A stretch of 64,000 nucleotides of DNA from Hyalella azteca (taxonomy: Eukaryota > Arthropoda > Malacostraca > Amphipoda > Hyalellidae), in NCBI RefSeq assembly GCF_000764305.2, contig NW_025947610.1:154615-218614 (forward strand). The letters are read 5' to 3'. The translations under genes and the position numbers were made by a program. The first letter of the stretch is position 1, and the number at the start of each line of letters is the position of its first letter. Positions 11,655 through 24,120 of this stretch are shown here, in pieces. A model generated the notes under the pieces. That model saw nothing but the letters and a program-made list of their open reading frames with translations. It did not search any database and was not told where the DNA came from.

Positions 11655-12500
11655 TTCTTTAACTGATTTAATTATCAATGATCGACTAGAGTGTTAAAAT
11701 AATCAAGTTAAGTATTGCATTGATAAGTGGAGTATATATGTAATAAAATATAGAATTAAAATAAGCACGTAAAGCATTGAAATAATCAAGCGGAACATTA
11801 TAATTATCTACTAAAGCATTAAAACAATAAATGTAGTGTTAAAATTATCAGGTGGAAATATACATGATCAATTGAAAAATTACAATAACAAAGAGGATTT
11901 TTCTGATGATGAGCAAAAGTTTTGAGATTATCAAGTGAAGTTTTTGGATAATCAAGTGAAGTTTAAAAATAGATAAATAAAGTTTCCTGGAGAATTAAAT
12001 AGAATGTCGAAATTAGTAAAATTTTCACATGCAAAAACGCAAATTTTGTATGGATGAGGGAAGTTTTGGGTTTATCAGATGATGCTTTCGGTTGATCATT
12101 TGAGGATTTGAATTAAAAAAAGTTTTCTCAATAATACGATTGACAAATGTATATTTGTTTATGGATCATGCTAATTTACAGTTTTCATATTATCATGATC
12201 GTGTACAAGTGAAAAATGACAACATGATGTTGTAAGATGATGGATAAATGCAATGAGATGATAGCTTTAGGTAATAGAGATTCTATAAAATGATAACTTG
12301 ATGTCTTATAGTGATAGCGTGAAGCTTCAAGCCAATACTGTGATGATGTAAGATGATAGAGTGAAGTTTCAAAATATGATCGTCTGAGGCTTCAAGACAA
12401 TAGTATGATGCGTTAAGATAATAGTGTGTTAGCGTGATGTTTACAATATAATAGTGTGTTAGTGTGATGTTTGTAATGCTTTAAAATGATAGCGTGATGA
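11655..12500. repeat. Long decayed tandem repeat
   Basis: Two successive decayed motif sets. 11655-12000 repeats AATCAAGTGGAA / AAAGCATTAAAA-like blocks. 12205-12500 repeats GATGATAGCGTGAAG / TTCAAGACAATAGTGTG-like blocks. Period is irregular, around 25-40 bp. The old, low-identity structure contrasts with the young arrays elsewhere. Confidence 0.55.
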
Positions 12501-12719
12501 AGTGGATAGCGGATGATCGTACCATAACTAAAATGATCCCGACAATTTGCACGGCGTTGCCAACATCTGTTCAATTCTCGAAAAATTCACTGAATTTTGA
12601 GCACGAATATCCTATTTTTAAAAAATTGTTTGTCTTCGTAATTATAAATACTTTTGAATTTGATTTTATAATACTTTTAATAGTCATTGCAAAGGAAGCT
12701 TTAATATTGATTCCACCGA

Positions 12720-12744
12720 GATAGTGATATCAACTATCACTATC
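12720..12744. repeat. 9-bp inverted repeat
   Basis: GATAGTGAT (12720-12728) and ATCACTATC (12736-12744) are perfect arms around 7 nt, just before an AT dinucleotide run. Confidence 0.7.
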
Positions 12745-12914
12745 AACAAAATATATATATATATATTTTTTTTTCATGAATATTTGTGCAGGATTTCATG
12801 CATACTGTTTTAATTTGAATCGTGTTGAATTTTATTTTAATTCCTTGTTACATAAATTTTGATTTTAGAGAAATGATAATCGTATCGTAAATAATATAAC
12901 GATCACGAAAATGC

Positions 12915-12975
12915 GATATAATATAATATAATATAATATAATATAATATAATATATAATATAATTTAATTTAATA
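12915..12975. repeat. AATAT pentanucleotide microsatellite
   Basis: About ten tandem TATAA/AATAT units, ending in AATTTAATTTAAT. Confidence 0.95.
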
Positions 12976-13535
12976 CCAATAAAATTACCTTAAATTATTA
13001 ATTAAAAGAAATAATAAATCACATTAAAATGTAAAAAACTTGAATATTGATTTGGCTTGGTTGCTAAGTTCAATGGACGAAAAACGGTCATTTATCTAAA
13101 TTAGAGTTTAATGAGGCTACCAATTAGCGAGAAATGCAAGCCCTGCAGCCTCCACTTAGTGGATGAGAAAAGCAGACACAAAAATTACGTGGAGGGCATG
13201 CAAACATTTCCAGGCCAGCACCACAGTTTGCTGAACACATTTTTCTCCGTGTGATGCAGAGGGTGAAATGCAGTTAGATGCCTCGGGCTCTCTCTCCAGA
13301 AGACAGCTGCTCCTCTGAGCTATGATTCTGTTTATATATATATTATATCATTCTTTATTAAATTTATCTATAAAGAACAACATAGTAAATGACATTAAAT
13401 ACATATCATTATAACATATGGCTCTAAGAACAAGGCAGAGAACATATTTTAATTAAATAACTAAGAGAGCTATTTAACTGGTGAACGTTTTAATGTATCA
13501 GTGTAGACCAACGTCGGTGTCATTTGTGATATAGA
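12976..13535. other. Unique spacer, no gene seen
   Basis: 13095-13325 is a higher-complexity, moderate-GC stretch without repeats. No reading frame or motif is recognised. Confidence 0.45.
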
Positions 13536-13850
13536 GATCATGTTTATTGTGGTATCTTTAATTGGGTTATAAGATAATAAAGATTAAGATCATGTTTATT
13601 GTGGTATCTTTAATCGGGTTATATGATAACAAAAATCGAGATAATGTTTATTGTGGTATCTTTAATTGGGTTTTAAGATGATAAAGATTAAGATAATGTT
13701 TATTGTGGTATCTTTAATTGGGTTTTAAGATGATAAAGATCGAGATCATGTTTATTGTGGTATCTTTAATTGGGTCATAAGATGATAAAGATCGAGATCA
13801 TGTTTATTGTGGTATCTTTTATTGGGTTTATTATAATAGGGATTGGAGCT
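13536..13850. repeat. 52-bp tandem array
   Basis: Six units starting at 13536, 13588, 13640, 13692, 13744 and 13796. Each begins near GATCATGTTTATTGTGGTAT and has TAATTGGGTT. Differences are mainly in AAGATTAAGA versus AAGATCGAGA. Confidence 0.95.
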
Positions 13851-13869
13851 ACTGCCCTGAGTCAAGCTC

Positions 13870-14105
13870 ACGAGTGGTTCACAGTACCGCAGTTCATAAG
13901 TGTGGTTCACGTGTGGTTCACAGTACCGCAGTTCATGAGTGTGGTTCACATGTGGTTCACAGTACCGCAGTTCATAAGTGTGGTTCACATGTGGTTCACA
14001 GCACCGCAGTTCATAAGTGTGGTGCACGTGTGGTTCACAGTACCGCAGTTCATAAGTGTGGTTCACACGTGGTTCACTGAACCGCGGTCCACATGCGTGG
14101 TTCAT
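13870..14105. repeat. 39-bp tandem array
   Basis: About six units of TGGTTCACAGTACCGCAGTT, then CATAAGTG and TGGTTCACATG. Starts some 20 bp after the 52-bp array. GTGGTTCAC occurs twice per unit, suggesting the unit arose from an internal duplication. The frame-compatible length explains the 157-codon frame here. Confidence 0.95.
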
Positions 14106-14754
14106 TTATTGAAAAATTCATCATTAAATATCACAGCAATCTATGACTTGCAGCAGTTGTCAATTGTTGTCAATCCTGAATCATTCGTTACTCGTGTTTT
14201 CAAGTTAATAATACAGCAAGTTAATTTCATATTAATTAATTAATAGGCTTAAATAATTATTAGGCTTTCATATGTGCTGCCTTTAATTTGACCATCTTCA
14301 CAATCCAGCATTCATAATAATTTTGAAAGGCTTATAGTAAAGTACAAGCTCAGAGCTTACTTAATAATCCCATTATCCATGGAAAAACAATATCGATAAG
14401 CTCATGGAATCAAGCAAAAGATATATTGCCAAGTGTCTAAACTTAAATTTCATAACTTGATTTTTAACTAAGTACATGTTTGTTTCAAAACCTATTTATT
14501 TATACCAGCAAAGTTAAGTTCCTAACAGGAAATTGTGCTATTTTTAATGTTATTTTAAGAACCTATAATATTATTGTTATATTAATAGAATATTATTAGA
14601 ATATATTGCCTTATTATCGAGAAGACAAAGAGTGGATGGCTCGCTGCTGTGCTGCGTGCCAGCGATGAGTTATTGAATGAAGCGAGGAATTGCTTTATAA
14701 GAGGATTACTGCGAGTGAGAAGGGGGCTTGTTGTTCAGGCGTGAAGTGCGCAAC
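14106..14754. other. AT-rich spacer, no gene seen
   Basis: Unique and AT-rich. No structure noticed. Confidence 0.5.
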
Positions 14755-15130
14755 CCTTCCATTACCCTCCCGCTACCCTTAGACAACTCTAGCTCTACCC
14801 TTCTGCTACCCTTACGCTACCCTTACGCTACCTTCCCGCTCCTATTCCGCTACCCTTACACTTACCTCACGCGCCCACTCCGCTACCCTTCCGCTACCCT
14901 AACACAGCCACTAGACAACCCTTCCACTACCTTCCCGCTACCTTTCCGCTACCCTAACGCAGCCACTAGACAACACTTCCACTACCTTCCCGCTACCCTT
15001 CTGCTACCCTAACACAGCCCTTAAACAACCCTTCCACTACCTTCCCGCTACCTTTCCGTTACCCTAACACAACTCATAGACAAACCTTCCGCTACCTTTT
15101 CACTACCCTCGCGCTATCTTAAACTACCAT
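14755..15130. repeat. Higher-order 55-bp array built on CCGCTACCCTT
   Basis: The basic 11-12 bp motif CCGCTACCCTT is arranged into 55-bp higher-order units, marked by AACACAGCC at 14901, 14956, 15011 and 15066. Flanks hold only the short motif. Confidence 0.88.
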
Positions 15131-16464
15131 TCCACTACTCATGCGCTAAAATTTACAAATCATTTGCAGCTACCCATACCCTTCCCTATAACTACCATTT
15201 TGCTAGCATTACTCTAGCACTAACACCCTTTAACTTGACAAATATAAGGAATGAAAATGTTCTTTTGCCAGCTACAATATTTTTAAAGTTCTTGCTAATT
15301 AGAAATTATTGTCGTGTTTTAGGAGGACCCCAAATTGCAATTTCGTGCAAAATCCGGTCTGACATGTTTTGAGCTAAAAAGAGTCTAATCTAATGAATTA
15401 ATTAATTTCATTTTTCGAGGAAACATATTTACGTGATTAGATATTAGTAATGTAAAATATATAGTAAAATTGAATACAATGCATATATTATAAGACATTC
15501 AATCATGGTTAATAACAAACCGTCTGAGAGTCCCTCTCAATACTCAGAGTTTACCAAGTATTTATAAAGCTTAACGCAAATTGCGTAGGAAAAACTGTTC
15601 ACTTTTTCATCATTCCATGATTCAAGAACAATACAATATCTTTGCACAAAGACTATATATGCATACAGAGAAAATATATTGCATTATTTGTAATATTTAT
15701 AATACATTTACCGGACCACTTTCCCTTGTGTTCTGGCTGATCTTCTGTCAATTTCTGGCAACACCTGTCAAGTTAGGCGTGACGGGCAGACGCCATCTGT
15801 CGACAGGAAGGTGGTAGGAAATTCGAGGGTCCTTCAGAAGCGAACACAATTAAAGGGCAAAATTAAAGGGGAATTGCCAGCCTGCAAATGCCGCTCTTCA
15901 AGTTTACACATTCAACAGCTTCGAAACTGACCGTATATTTTGGTGGGAGTATTGCTGGCCTGCGAAAATTCACCCATTATTTGACGAAAATTCATCCATT
16001 AGTTCATGTATAACCACCCCTTATCATCAACATTATCAATAATTAACAAGTTTGTGTTTTGCTTTTCCGCGGCCATAACTGTTTCTGTTACAAAAAAGTT
16101 AAAAAAACTCTCTGAAATCGTTGCCATTTTACGTCAATTTATACAAGCCCTTCGGAAATATTTGCACACAATAATGCATTCCTCAACAACGTAAAGCTAC
16201 TGACACCGCATCGGTATCCTCGATATTTCTAAAAAAACTAGCTCAAGTTTCATACAGAAAAAAATGCTTTATAATAACTTTTTCAACACTTTTCGCACAA
16301 TTTTATCCCGAACACATGTTGCTTTGTGATGGAATCTGAAATTCCAGGCCATGGACTGCAAAAAGGACCATCGATTGTCCCCGGCAAATAGCTGTGAAAT
16401 TTTTGGGGCCAAAAATTGAAAATTTCGGAGTCGGGCTGACCACCCAGGCCGCTGTTCGGCATGG
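15131..16464. other. AT-rich spacer, no gene seen
   Basis: No array or gene. GGGCC and GGTCG-rich patches around 16395-16455 resemble dispersed family A but are too diverged to assign. Confidence 0.45.
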
Positions 16465-16535
16465 GATTATCTGCGTGTATGCTGCGTGTCTGCTGCGTGT
16501 CTGCTGCGTGTTTAGTGCGTGTTGACTGCGTGTGA
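16465..16535. repeat. 10-bp array (TGCTGCGTGT)
   Basis: Six to seven copies of TGCTGCGTGT with variants TTAGTGCGTG and TTGACTGCGTG at the 3' end. Confidence 0.85.
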
Positions 16536-17809
16536 ATGTGAGTACGAAGCGATGCCGTAAGCCGGCCTGACACTGTATGGGATATATCAGTTTAAATCAT
16601 CGGCTGAAGGCGGTTGTTTATAATCAAAATAGCCGCTGGACCGGATAGCTGTCGACGGGATATTCTGATCTGTAAAAAATGTTAAATGGTGTATTGCGAC
16701 CAATGGTGTATTGTTGTTAATTATCGTGAACTAATATTACGATTGCTTATTATTGATAGCACTAATAACAGTCGATTATCTCGCTAGAAAATTATACGTA
16801 AATTTTCGTGGAACATTTTTGCTCGAAATTCGACCGTCCTGTACTCACCCAAATGGCCGCTCGATGAATGATGTTGCCATATTTAAATATAGAGCCGCAT
16901 TATCGCCGGCCGAGCGTCAGCTTCTTGACAGTTATCCGTTCCTTGTATAAGCTAAGTGACTTTTCCTACTGATGAGTTATTATAAACATTTTGCAATATC
17001 CCTATATTTATTACATAATATTCAGATTTAGGTATCAATAGATTAAAATTGGTCATTTGTATAATAAGTTGAAGTAGAAATTGTTCTGAGAACAGTCTAG
17101 AGAACTTATCTGTCTAGAGAACTTATTTTGATACGGAGTGGTTACACATGAGAGTTATTTCAGTGGTATGAGGCAAAAGACGTCGACTGTTAGGTCGGAG
17201 TAACTATAACGCGAGTTACATGGCGGCGTACTTGTCAGTTACTGGGGGCCTTACTAAGGTTCCCAGCCCTTTTATATAATTATGACTTGTGTTCACCGAG
17301 TTCTTGTCCTCGTGACACATATGCTGTATAAGCCAGCGACTCAGCGTCTGAGTCAAGCACTCAGTGACACAGTGGACTCATAGCTAACTAGGTCTGCTGG
17401 TAAACACATGAGGGTTTGTTTCCAAAAACTACTCTCGGACATGTATATGTCCTAACGGGCGACGGCATTCAGCTACGTCAATTATACAAGAATTACTTTT
17501 ATCTCGAATACCAAACATGTTTTATTGCAGATTATTTATGAAATTATTAGTTTAAATAAATATAAATAGAAAAATATAAAAAAATTGTATTGTTCAATAT
17601 CGTAAACCGCAAATCTTTGAAAGCCTAGTCATAAATCGAGCGACCGATTTGGAGAAATGACATAATCTCTTCTAAAACCACTCGAAAAAAGTGAAGAAAA
17701 ACATTTACACAAAACCAAGATGTATCCTCGAGACACTGATAATACTTGCTGGTTTACATGTGCACAGGGAGCCGCCATGACAGTAGGAAGCAACATGTCG
17801 CGCGGTCAG
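16536..17809. other. Unique spacer, no gene seen
   Basis: Mixed-composition DNA. A 10-bp direct repeat (AGAGAACTTA) at 17099 and 17117. No gene. Confidence 0.45.
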
Positions 17810-18090
17810 TTTGCTCAATCGAAACGAACGCGCTTCTCTTGGCGAATTTCGCACTTGGCGTGGCACGATTCCGTTGCATCGAAAAGAAGTTCGTGCTGCA
17901 GGGTTTCGTACCTCGTTCACTTCGTACCTCTGGCTTTCATACCTTGCTATTCCTTCACTTCGTAATTTGGGACTTTGTGCCATGAGCTTAGTAGCACGGA
18001 ATTTCGTCCAGCGAGCAGTTGTTATCTCTGGATTTCGTGCCCATAACAATTCGCAATTTACGAATTCGTATTTCAGAACGCCGATGCGGA
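17810..18090. repeat. Decayed repeat rich in TTTCGTACC/TTTCGTGCC
   Basis: At least ten diverged copies of a short motif (AATTTCGCAC, GTTTCGTACC, ACTTCGTACC, GATTTCGTGCC) at irregular spacing. This decayed repeat keeps several frames open on both strands (up to 143 codons). Confidence 0.55.
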
Positions 18091-18385
18091 CTGGCTTTAG
18101 TCCGCAGCTGAAGTCGTACAAGGCAAGATTTATCACATATTCAAAAATGCTTTAAATTGAGTTAAAGTAAAAAGTTGGAAAATTTATTACGTGCATGAGC
18201 TGCACAAATTTAAATTCAAGTTATAATCCAATCAAAAAGAAATATAAGAAGAGTTCTTAGCAAATACTTGGGAAAATAGGAATGAAAAATGTTAAGTTTT
18301 CAACATTAATCTGATTCTGCAATTGATGCCCTCAACGGAGAGTACAGACGAGGGTAAACCAAAGCCAGCCTGACTACAAAGACAG

Positions 18386-18795
18386 GCTCGGGCTGTGGCT
18401 AAACTATAAGCCACATGTGGCGGGACGCTGCTACGAGAGGGGTAGCCATATAGAGGTTAATTTAGCCACAATACGCACAGTGGCATAGCCACGTGTGGAG
18501 TAACTTAGCCACAACACTTGCAGTGGCTTAGCCACGTGTTGGGTAACTTAGCCACAACACTTGCAGTGGCTTAGCCACGTGTGGGTACAATATATGTGCC
18601 TATTGCAAGGATGTCTGTGTTGCTAACGGCTAGTGGCGTCTGTGGCTTATCTGAGAGTCGAATTTGAAAAAAAACGCGGCTAAGAATAATTGCTTATGTG
18701 GCTAAGATAACCCGGAAGTGCGGTTGAGATTAGCCGTGTATGTGGCTAGGGGTGCCGGGTGCGTGACTCAACCGGTGGCTGAGCGGCTTAGGCGG
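18386..18795. repeat. GTGGCTTAGCCAC-rich region with 43-bp array
   Basis: Three units start at 18463, 18506 and 18549. Each contains the 13-bp near-palindrome GTGGCTTAGCCAC, and the intervening TTAGCCACAACACTTGCAGT adds further AGCCAC copies. On both sides GTGGCTAAG/TAGCCAC motifs recur in diverged form. Confidence 0.85.
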
Positions 18796-18809
18796 CGGTG
18801 GCTCCAACG

Positions 18810-18905
18810 GCAGGATAAGTGGAGGGGAGGAAGAGGGGGGAAGGGGATGGAGAAAGGGAGGCCGGAGGGATGAGGGTGGGGATGGTGAAAAGAGGTAGGT
18901 AAGGG
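18810..18905 (+). repeat. G/A-rich purine tract
   Basis: About 95 bp of GGGAGG, GGGGAAGGGG and GATGG motifs with few pyrimidines. There are several G3+ runs, so G-quadruplex potential on the plus strand. Confidence 0.7.
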
Positions 18906-19025
18906 TGTGATCAGTGCGAAAAAAAAGAAAACACGATTCCTATTTATGAGAAAAATTTATAACCGTGGAATTAATTTAAGGGAGATCCTGATCACCTACC
19001 AGAGCTTATCAAGTTCCTGGATGTT

Positions 19026-19490
19026 TTTCAGCGAGTGTCAGATCCTGACTTCCCCTTTCAGCGAGTGTCAGATCCTGACTTCCCCTTTCAGCGAGTGTCA
19101 GATCCTGACTTCCTCTTTCAGCGAGAGTCAGATCCTGACTTCCTCTTTCAGCGAGAGTCAGATCCTGACTTCCTCTTTCAGCGAGTGTCTGATCCTGACT
19201 TCCCCTTTCAGCGAGTGCCAGATCCTGACTTCCCCTTTCAGCGAGTGCCAGATCCTGACTTCCCCTTTCAGCGAGTGCCAGACCCTGACTTCCCCTTCCA
19301 GCGAGTGTCTGATCCTGACTTCCCCTTTCAGCGAGTGTCTGATCCTGACTTCCCTTTCAGCGAGTGTCTGATCCTGACTTCCCCTTTCAGCGAGTGCCAT
19401 ATCCTGACTTCCCTTTCAGCGAGTGTCTGATCCTGACTTCCCCTTTCAGCGAGTGTCTGATCCTGACTTCCCTTTCAGCGAGTGTCTGAT
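19026..19490. repeat. 30-bp tandem array
   Basis: About 15.5 units of TTCAGCGAGTGTCAGATCCT plus GACTTCCCCT. Variants are TGTCTGATCC, TGCCAGATCC and single-base losses in CCCC near the 3' end, which shift frame between units. Confidence 0.97.
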
Positions 19491-19554
19491 CCCTTGCAGG
19501 ATCTCACCTCTGCAGCTTAATTAAGACGCTGCCAAAGCAACGCTCAATGCAGCT

Positions 19555-19815
19555 GCTGCTTTGATGATGCATCTAGCAGATGCATCTAGGATATGCATCT
19601 AGGGAATGAATGTAGGCGATGCGTCTATCTATATGACGCATGTGAAAAGCGTACACAAGTGATGCATCTAGATGACTCATCTAGGTGAGGCTTCTAGATT
19701 CTAGATTACGTAGCATTGATGTGACGAAACGATGTGGCACATCTAGGCAAATCATATCGGTGGTGAATCTAGTGGTCGTTGCTATACTGCACATCTAGGA
19801 GACGTTTCGTATCTA
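19555..19815. repeat. Scattered GATGCATCTAGG motifs
   Basis: Roughly a dozen copies of (G)CATCTAG(G), some as TCTAGATTCTAGA, at irregular spacing. Probably a decayed array. Confidence 0.55.
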
Positions 19816-19895
19816 GCAGCAATATATGTACGTCTAGGATTCATTTCATGACTAATGCTGAATAGAATCAGAACTAGTGCACAACTGCATCGAAT

Positions 19896-20120
19896 AGCAC
19901 TAGCACTGTTACGCCCTCACTAGCACTAGTCACTAGCTTCGCTAATCATTTAGTAGCACTAGCACTGTAAGCCCTCAGTAGCACTAGTCACTAGCATCGC
20001 TAATCATTTAGTAGCACTAGCACGGTAAGCCCTCACTAGCACTAGCCACTAGCATCGCTAATCATTTAGTAGCACTAGCACGGTAAGCCCTCCCTATAAC
20101 TAGTCACTATCATCGCTATA
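19896..20120. repeat. 58-bp tandem array
   Basis: Four units starting at 19896, 19955, 20013 and 20071. Each has AGCACTAGCAC, GCCCTCACTAGCACTAG and GCTAATCATTTAGT. CACTAG is repeated within the unit. Confidence 0.93.
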
Positions 20121-20190
20121 ATCAGTGCGGAGGCCCTTGCACTCACCCGCTTTTCAGTGCACCGCACAAAAGCGGCGTTGATTAACAGAG

Positions 20191-20896
20191 CAACTTGGCC
20201 CTTAGTGGCGGGACTTGGCCCTCAGATGGCCGGACTTTTTTCTTAATGGTGGGACTTGGCCCTTAGGAGCGGGACTTGGTCCTTAATGGTGAAACTTGGC
20301 CCTCAGTTGGCGGGACTTGGCCCTCAGTTGGCGGGACTTGGTCCTTAATGGTGGGACTTGGTCCCTAGTGGCCGGACTTAGTCCTTAATGGTGGGACTTG
20401 GTTCCTAGTGGCCGGACTTGGTCCTTAATGGTGGGACTTGGTCCCTAGTGGCCGGACTTGGGCCTTAATGGTGGGACTTGGTCCTTAATGGTGGGATTTG
20501 GTCCTTAATGGCGGGACTTGGTCCCTTGTGGCCGGACTTGGTCCTTAATGGTGGGATTTGGTCATTAGTGACGGGGCTTGGTCCTTAGTGACAGGACTTG
20601 GTCCGTAGTGGCGGGACTTGGTCCCTAGTGGCGGGACTTGGTCCCTAGTGGCCGGACTTGGTCCTTAATGGTGGGACTTGGTCCCTTGTAGCCGGACTTG
20701 GTCCTTAATGGTGGAACTTGGTCATTAATGGTAGGACTTGGTCCTTAGTGACGGGACTTGGTCCCTAGTGGCGGACTTGGTCCCTAGTGGCCGGACATGG
20801 TCCTTAATGGTGAGACTTGGTCCTTAATGGTGGGACTTGGTCCCTAGTGGCAGGACTTGTTTCTTGATGGCAGGACTTGCTAAGTCCTTAGGTCGC
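20191..20896. repeat. 20-bp tandem array with alternating unit types
   Basis: About 35 units. Type A is GGGACTTGGTCCTTAATGGT and type B ends CCCTAGTGGCC. A and B often alternate, giving a 40-bp higher-order period over much of 20320-20830. Confidence 0.96.
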
Positions 20897-20910
20897 GGGA
20901 CTTGATCCTG

Positions 20911-21172
20911 ACCACCATAACACCACACAGTACAAGAGTTACCACAATTACCACACGCAGTACCAGAGTTACCACCATTACCAAATGAGGGCGGATGAAC
21001 GATAATCAGAGGCGGCGATTCATCGTGGCCTGGGACTGCTACGTCCCAAACAAATACTAAGGAAACTACCACACACAGTACCAGAGCTACCATAATTATC
21101 ACACACAGTACCAGAATTACCACAATTACCACACACAGTACCAGAGTTACCACAATTACCACACAAGACGCT
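20911..21172. repeat. 30-bp array interrupted by unique sequence
   Basis: Units of ACCACAATTACCACACACAG plus TACCAGAGTT at 20911-20983 and again at 21067-21172. The 83 bp between (20984-21066) are unrelated and more GC-rich, so the array was split by insertion or internal decay. Confidence 0.88.
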
Positions 21173-21428
21173 ACATGCAAATACCACCGCAGCTCGCACT
21201 GCCGGGGTGTTGGATTACCGGCGGCGTAGCAGGAACAATGCGTCTGTATTTCACGGTGCAGGCCTGCGTACAATGTAGCATTGTGAGTGTGGTGTTATCT
21301 TAACAAAATGTGCAGCAAAATAACAAAATGCCCGCACAAATAAGACTTTATAAATACATGGCTCCGTCCGCGCTCGTCGAGCGTGAACCTTTCAATGGCC
21401 GCGTGGTCGAATTTAGTTGTTCTTTCAT

Positions 21429-21610
21429 ATTCAAGGGCGGCTTTTGAGTGGAATAGTTCAGGTATATAATATTCTTTCTTATTCAAGAGCGGCTTTTGAG
21501 TGGAATAGTTCAGGTATATAATATTCTTTCTTATTCAAGGGCGGCTTTTGAGTGGAATAGTTCAGGTATATAATATTCTTTCTTATTCAAGGGCGGCTCT
21601 TCAGTATAAT
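21429..21610. repeat. 52-bp tandem array
   Basis: 3.5 units starting at 21429, 21481, 21533 and 21585. Each begins ATTCAAGGGCGGCTTTTGAG. Units two and three are almost identical. Confidence 0.95.
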
Positions 21611-22144
21611 AGCTGGGCTATATATTTAGCTCATATTTGCTTGAGCAGACGCAAAATTGACTCAATAGTTCTTAGCAAAATATTATACGGCAACTTAGAA
21701 AAAGAATAAGGTGAAAATTATTATAAATATTATAAGTTGACTCTATCCTGTCGCCGGATAATGTTCGTTTGCACGCTCATTTCCCCTATTGTTACCTTGT
21801 TTGAGAATATAATTTGAAAGAAATAATTTTGAATACCATGGTCAATACTTCTAACAATTATCTCTAATAAATAGTTCATCTTCAATAATAACCGTTTTCT
21901 ACTACTTCACATGATAATATCCTAATATAGTTTAAACATAGAATTATGTTAAGAACAGTTGCATTCCAAGGATTGGTATCACCAAGTGAGGAGAACCTGC
22001 CTTTCACGTCCGCAATACATTTGAAACTTCAAATTTATTATCATGATAACCGAAGATTAGAGAGATAAGAACTCTTAATCTTAAGAAGCATATTCCTGAT
22101 GAATTATTTATAATATTCGAATAACATGTAACATTGTAAATGTA
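21611..22144. other. AT-rich spacer, no gene seen
   Basis: Unique AT-rich DNA, no structure noticed. Confidence 0.5.
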
Positions 22145-22340
22145 AATTATAATAAAAGTAATGGTATTTAAGTAACTTTGAGTAACGGGCCGGCAAAATA
22201 GGGTCCGGAAATTATAATAAAAGTAATGGTATTTAATTAAGTAACTTTGAGTAACGGGCCTGCAAAATATGATCCGGAAATTATAATAAAAGTAATGGTA
22301 TTTAAGTAACTATGAGTAACGGGCCGGCAAGGCTGGAAAA
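22145..22340. repeat. 65-69 bp tandem triplication
   Basis: Three units starting at 22145, 22210 and 22279 with GAGTAACGGGCCGGCAA. The second carries a 4-bp ATTA duplication. Confidence 0.93.
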
Positions 22341-23896
22341 ACAGGACGAGTTTTCCAAGGCCTTGTGCCGTGGGAAGTGAAAACGACCTTCCCTGAAATT
22401 CATTTCATTGTTGCGATGGGAACGAAGCACGGCCTCATGATGGCTTATAATTCACTCATGAATTATAGGTGGGCTACAGGCGGCCAAATATTGGCTATTT
22501 AATCATGGGCGGATCTTCGGTGGCCACTAAAAATACGGTAGTTTGCCGCTTCTGTAGCGTAAATTATTTTTGAATGAAGCTCTGATAGAACTATTTCCAA
22601 CAGTCCAATTTTGCTAGGAGAACAAGGCGATTTTTTTATAGTTTGGTTGAAAAATTATTGGCACAAAGGCACCAACCAGCCTGATCTCTGTCAGAATAAG
22701 TGATTATTCAGAAGCTGTATTCAACTAAAATAATTTTAATTCAAATTTCTTCCTAGCTGATTACATTTATAATAAAGCTACCGAGCTATTAATGCTATTG
22801 TTTCTAATAAATCGCTTCCAAAGCGCCCTGAAATCGAATTATTTTGACTGCAAAATTCCAAAAGCTTCACACACAAAGCATTGAAGAAATCTCGCTTCTC
22901 AGACTGCACGGCTCGCGCTACACCAAAAATAAAGCCCAAACACAGACGGCGTTTGAATCTCAAACAACAGCAGCACGAAAATTGCCGCAGTCTTTTCTGA
23001 GGATGGAAAACGAAGAATCTTTTCATGACAGAATTTCGCCATTTTAGACAAGATCAAGATGGAGGGACGCGCCTCGAGATTCTGATAAGGTCTAGCGGAA
23101 ACTTTCTTATTTTTTACCGCTAGAAAAGCAGAGGAAGTTTCGAGGTTTTCCCTCGATAAATGAAACATTTCCAAGCTGGTTTCATGGCCGGCGGATATGA
23201 GGCCACATATAAACCTAGTATTTGATTTCACGTATGGAGTAGAGTTTATCAAACTTGTTTGATAAATAATAATAATATACTAAATGAAATATAATAGACA
23301 AAATACTAAATATAGTAGTAATGCTAAAATAAAATATTATTTATCATTCATTCGGCCACAGATAATTTGCCTGCTTTTCCAATATCGAAAAAAAACTATA
23401 TTTTTTTGTGTTCTTATATGTCTGGTACAGGCGACGGCAAATAATTCTACATGTCTGCATCAGGAGACACAAAAAAATCATCATTTTCATTTCAAAAACG
23501 ATGTCGGGTCAAAATTCGCTCAAGATTCATGACCCAAAATTTCTTGAGAATATTCGACTCGTGCATCATCCTAGAAATTTTTGCGGACTGTGAAACTGTT
23601 CGTCTTTTGAAACAAATTTCGTGGCAGAAATTCGATGTGAAGGAAATATTTCGCTATAGCCACATTGTGGGAGAATTGCAGCCGTCTTATGTGATGGGAT
23701 GGCCGCCATGTAGACGTTGGTGCCGAAATACATGTTGTTGCTGGCATGACATGATGTTTGTGGTGCTGGCTTGGTTACATCTTCAGGAAGATGGCTGACA
23801 AGAGTTTGCTCAGTAAGGATTAAAAACTATAAATTAGCAGCAAAGTAAGCGGAATCAGGTGACGTTCTTTTCTGCTGCACGGTAGTAACATTAAAA
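22341..23896. other. Spacer with one family-A copy, no gene seen
   Basis: Apart from the family-A fragment at 22501, this is unique DNA. An 8-bp inverted repeat TCTAGCGG / CCGCTAGA lies near 23090-23126. A 115-codon plus frame (23451-23798) has no recognised domain. Confidence 0.45.
22501..22525. repeat. Dispersed repeat family A, partial copy
   Basis: Reads AATCATGGGCGGATC then TTCGGTGGCC. It matches the copy at 52680-52704 at about 22 of 25 positions. Confidence 0.55.
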
Positions 23897-24018
23897 TAAC
23901 AAAAGCAACAGAAACAAGAACTAATAAGCAACAGCAGCAACAACAACTCATAAGCAACAGCAAGAGCAGCAAGAGCAGCAAGAGCAGCAAGAGCAGCATG
24001 TGCAGCAGCAGAACATCA
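23897..24018. repeat. CAG/CAA trinucleotide tract
   Basis: Imperfect AGC/AAC/AAG triplets, including four tandem AAGAGCAGC blocks. The reverse strand is a leucine-rich spurious frame. Confidence 0.88.
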
Positions 24019-24120
24019 GCATGTGTAGGTGTCACCGCCGCTGCGTATAACAAATGACGGCATGCGTAACTGCCGTGACAAACGAGGCTATCCGCGTCAC
24101 TAGCGGCCACGTGGTGACGT

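Noticed and set aside
17705..18136. 143-codon minus-strand frame
   Set aside because: Both strands are open across a decayed TTTCGTACC repeat; the peptide has no recognisable domain.
18770..18810. tRNA-like box A (GTGGCTGAGCGGCTTAG)
   Set aside because: No cloverleaf and no box B at the proper distance; it belongs to the GTGGCTTAG repeat region.
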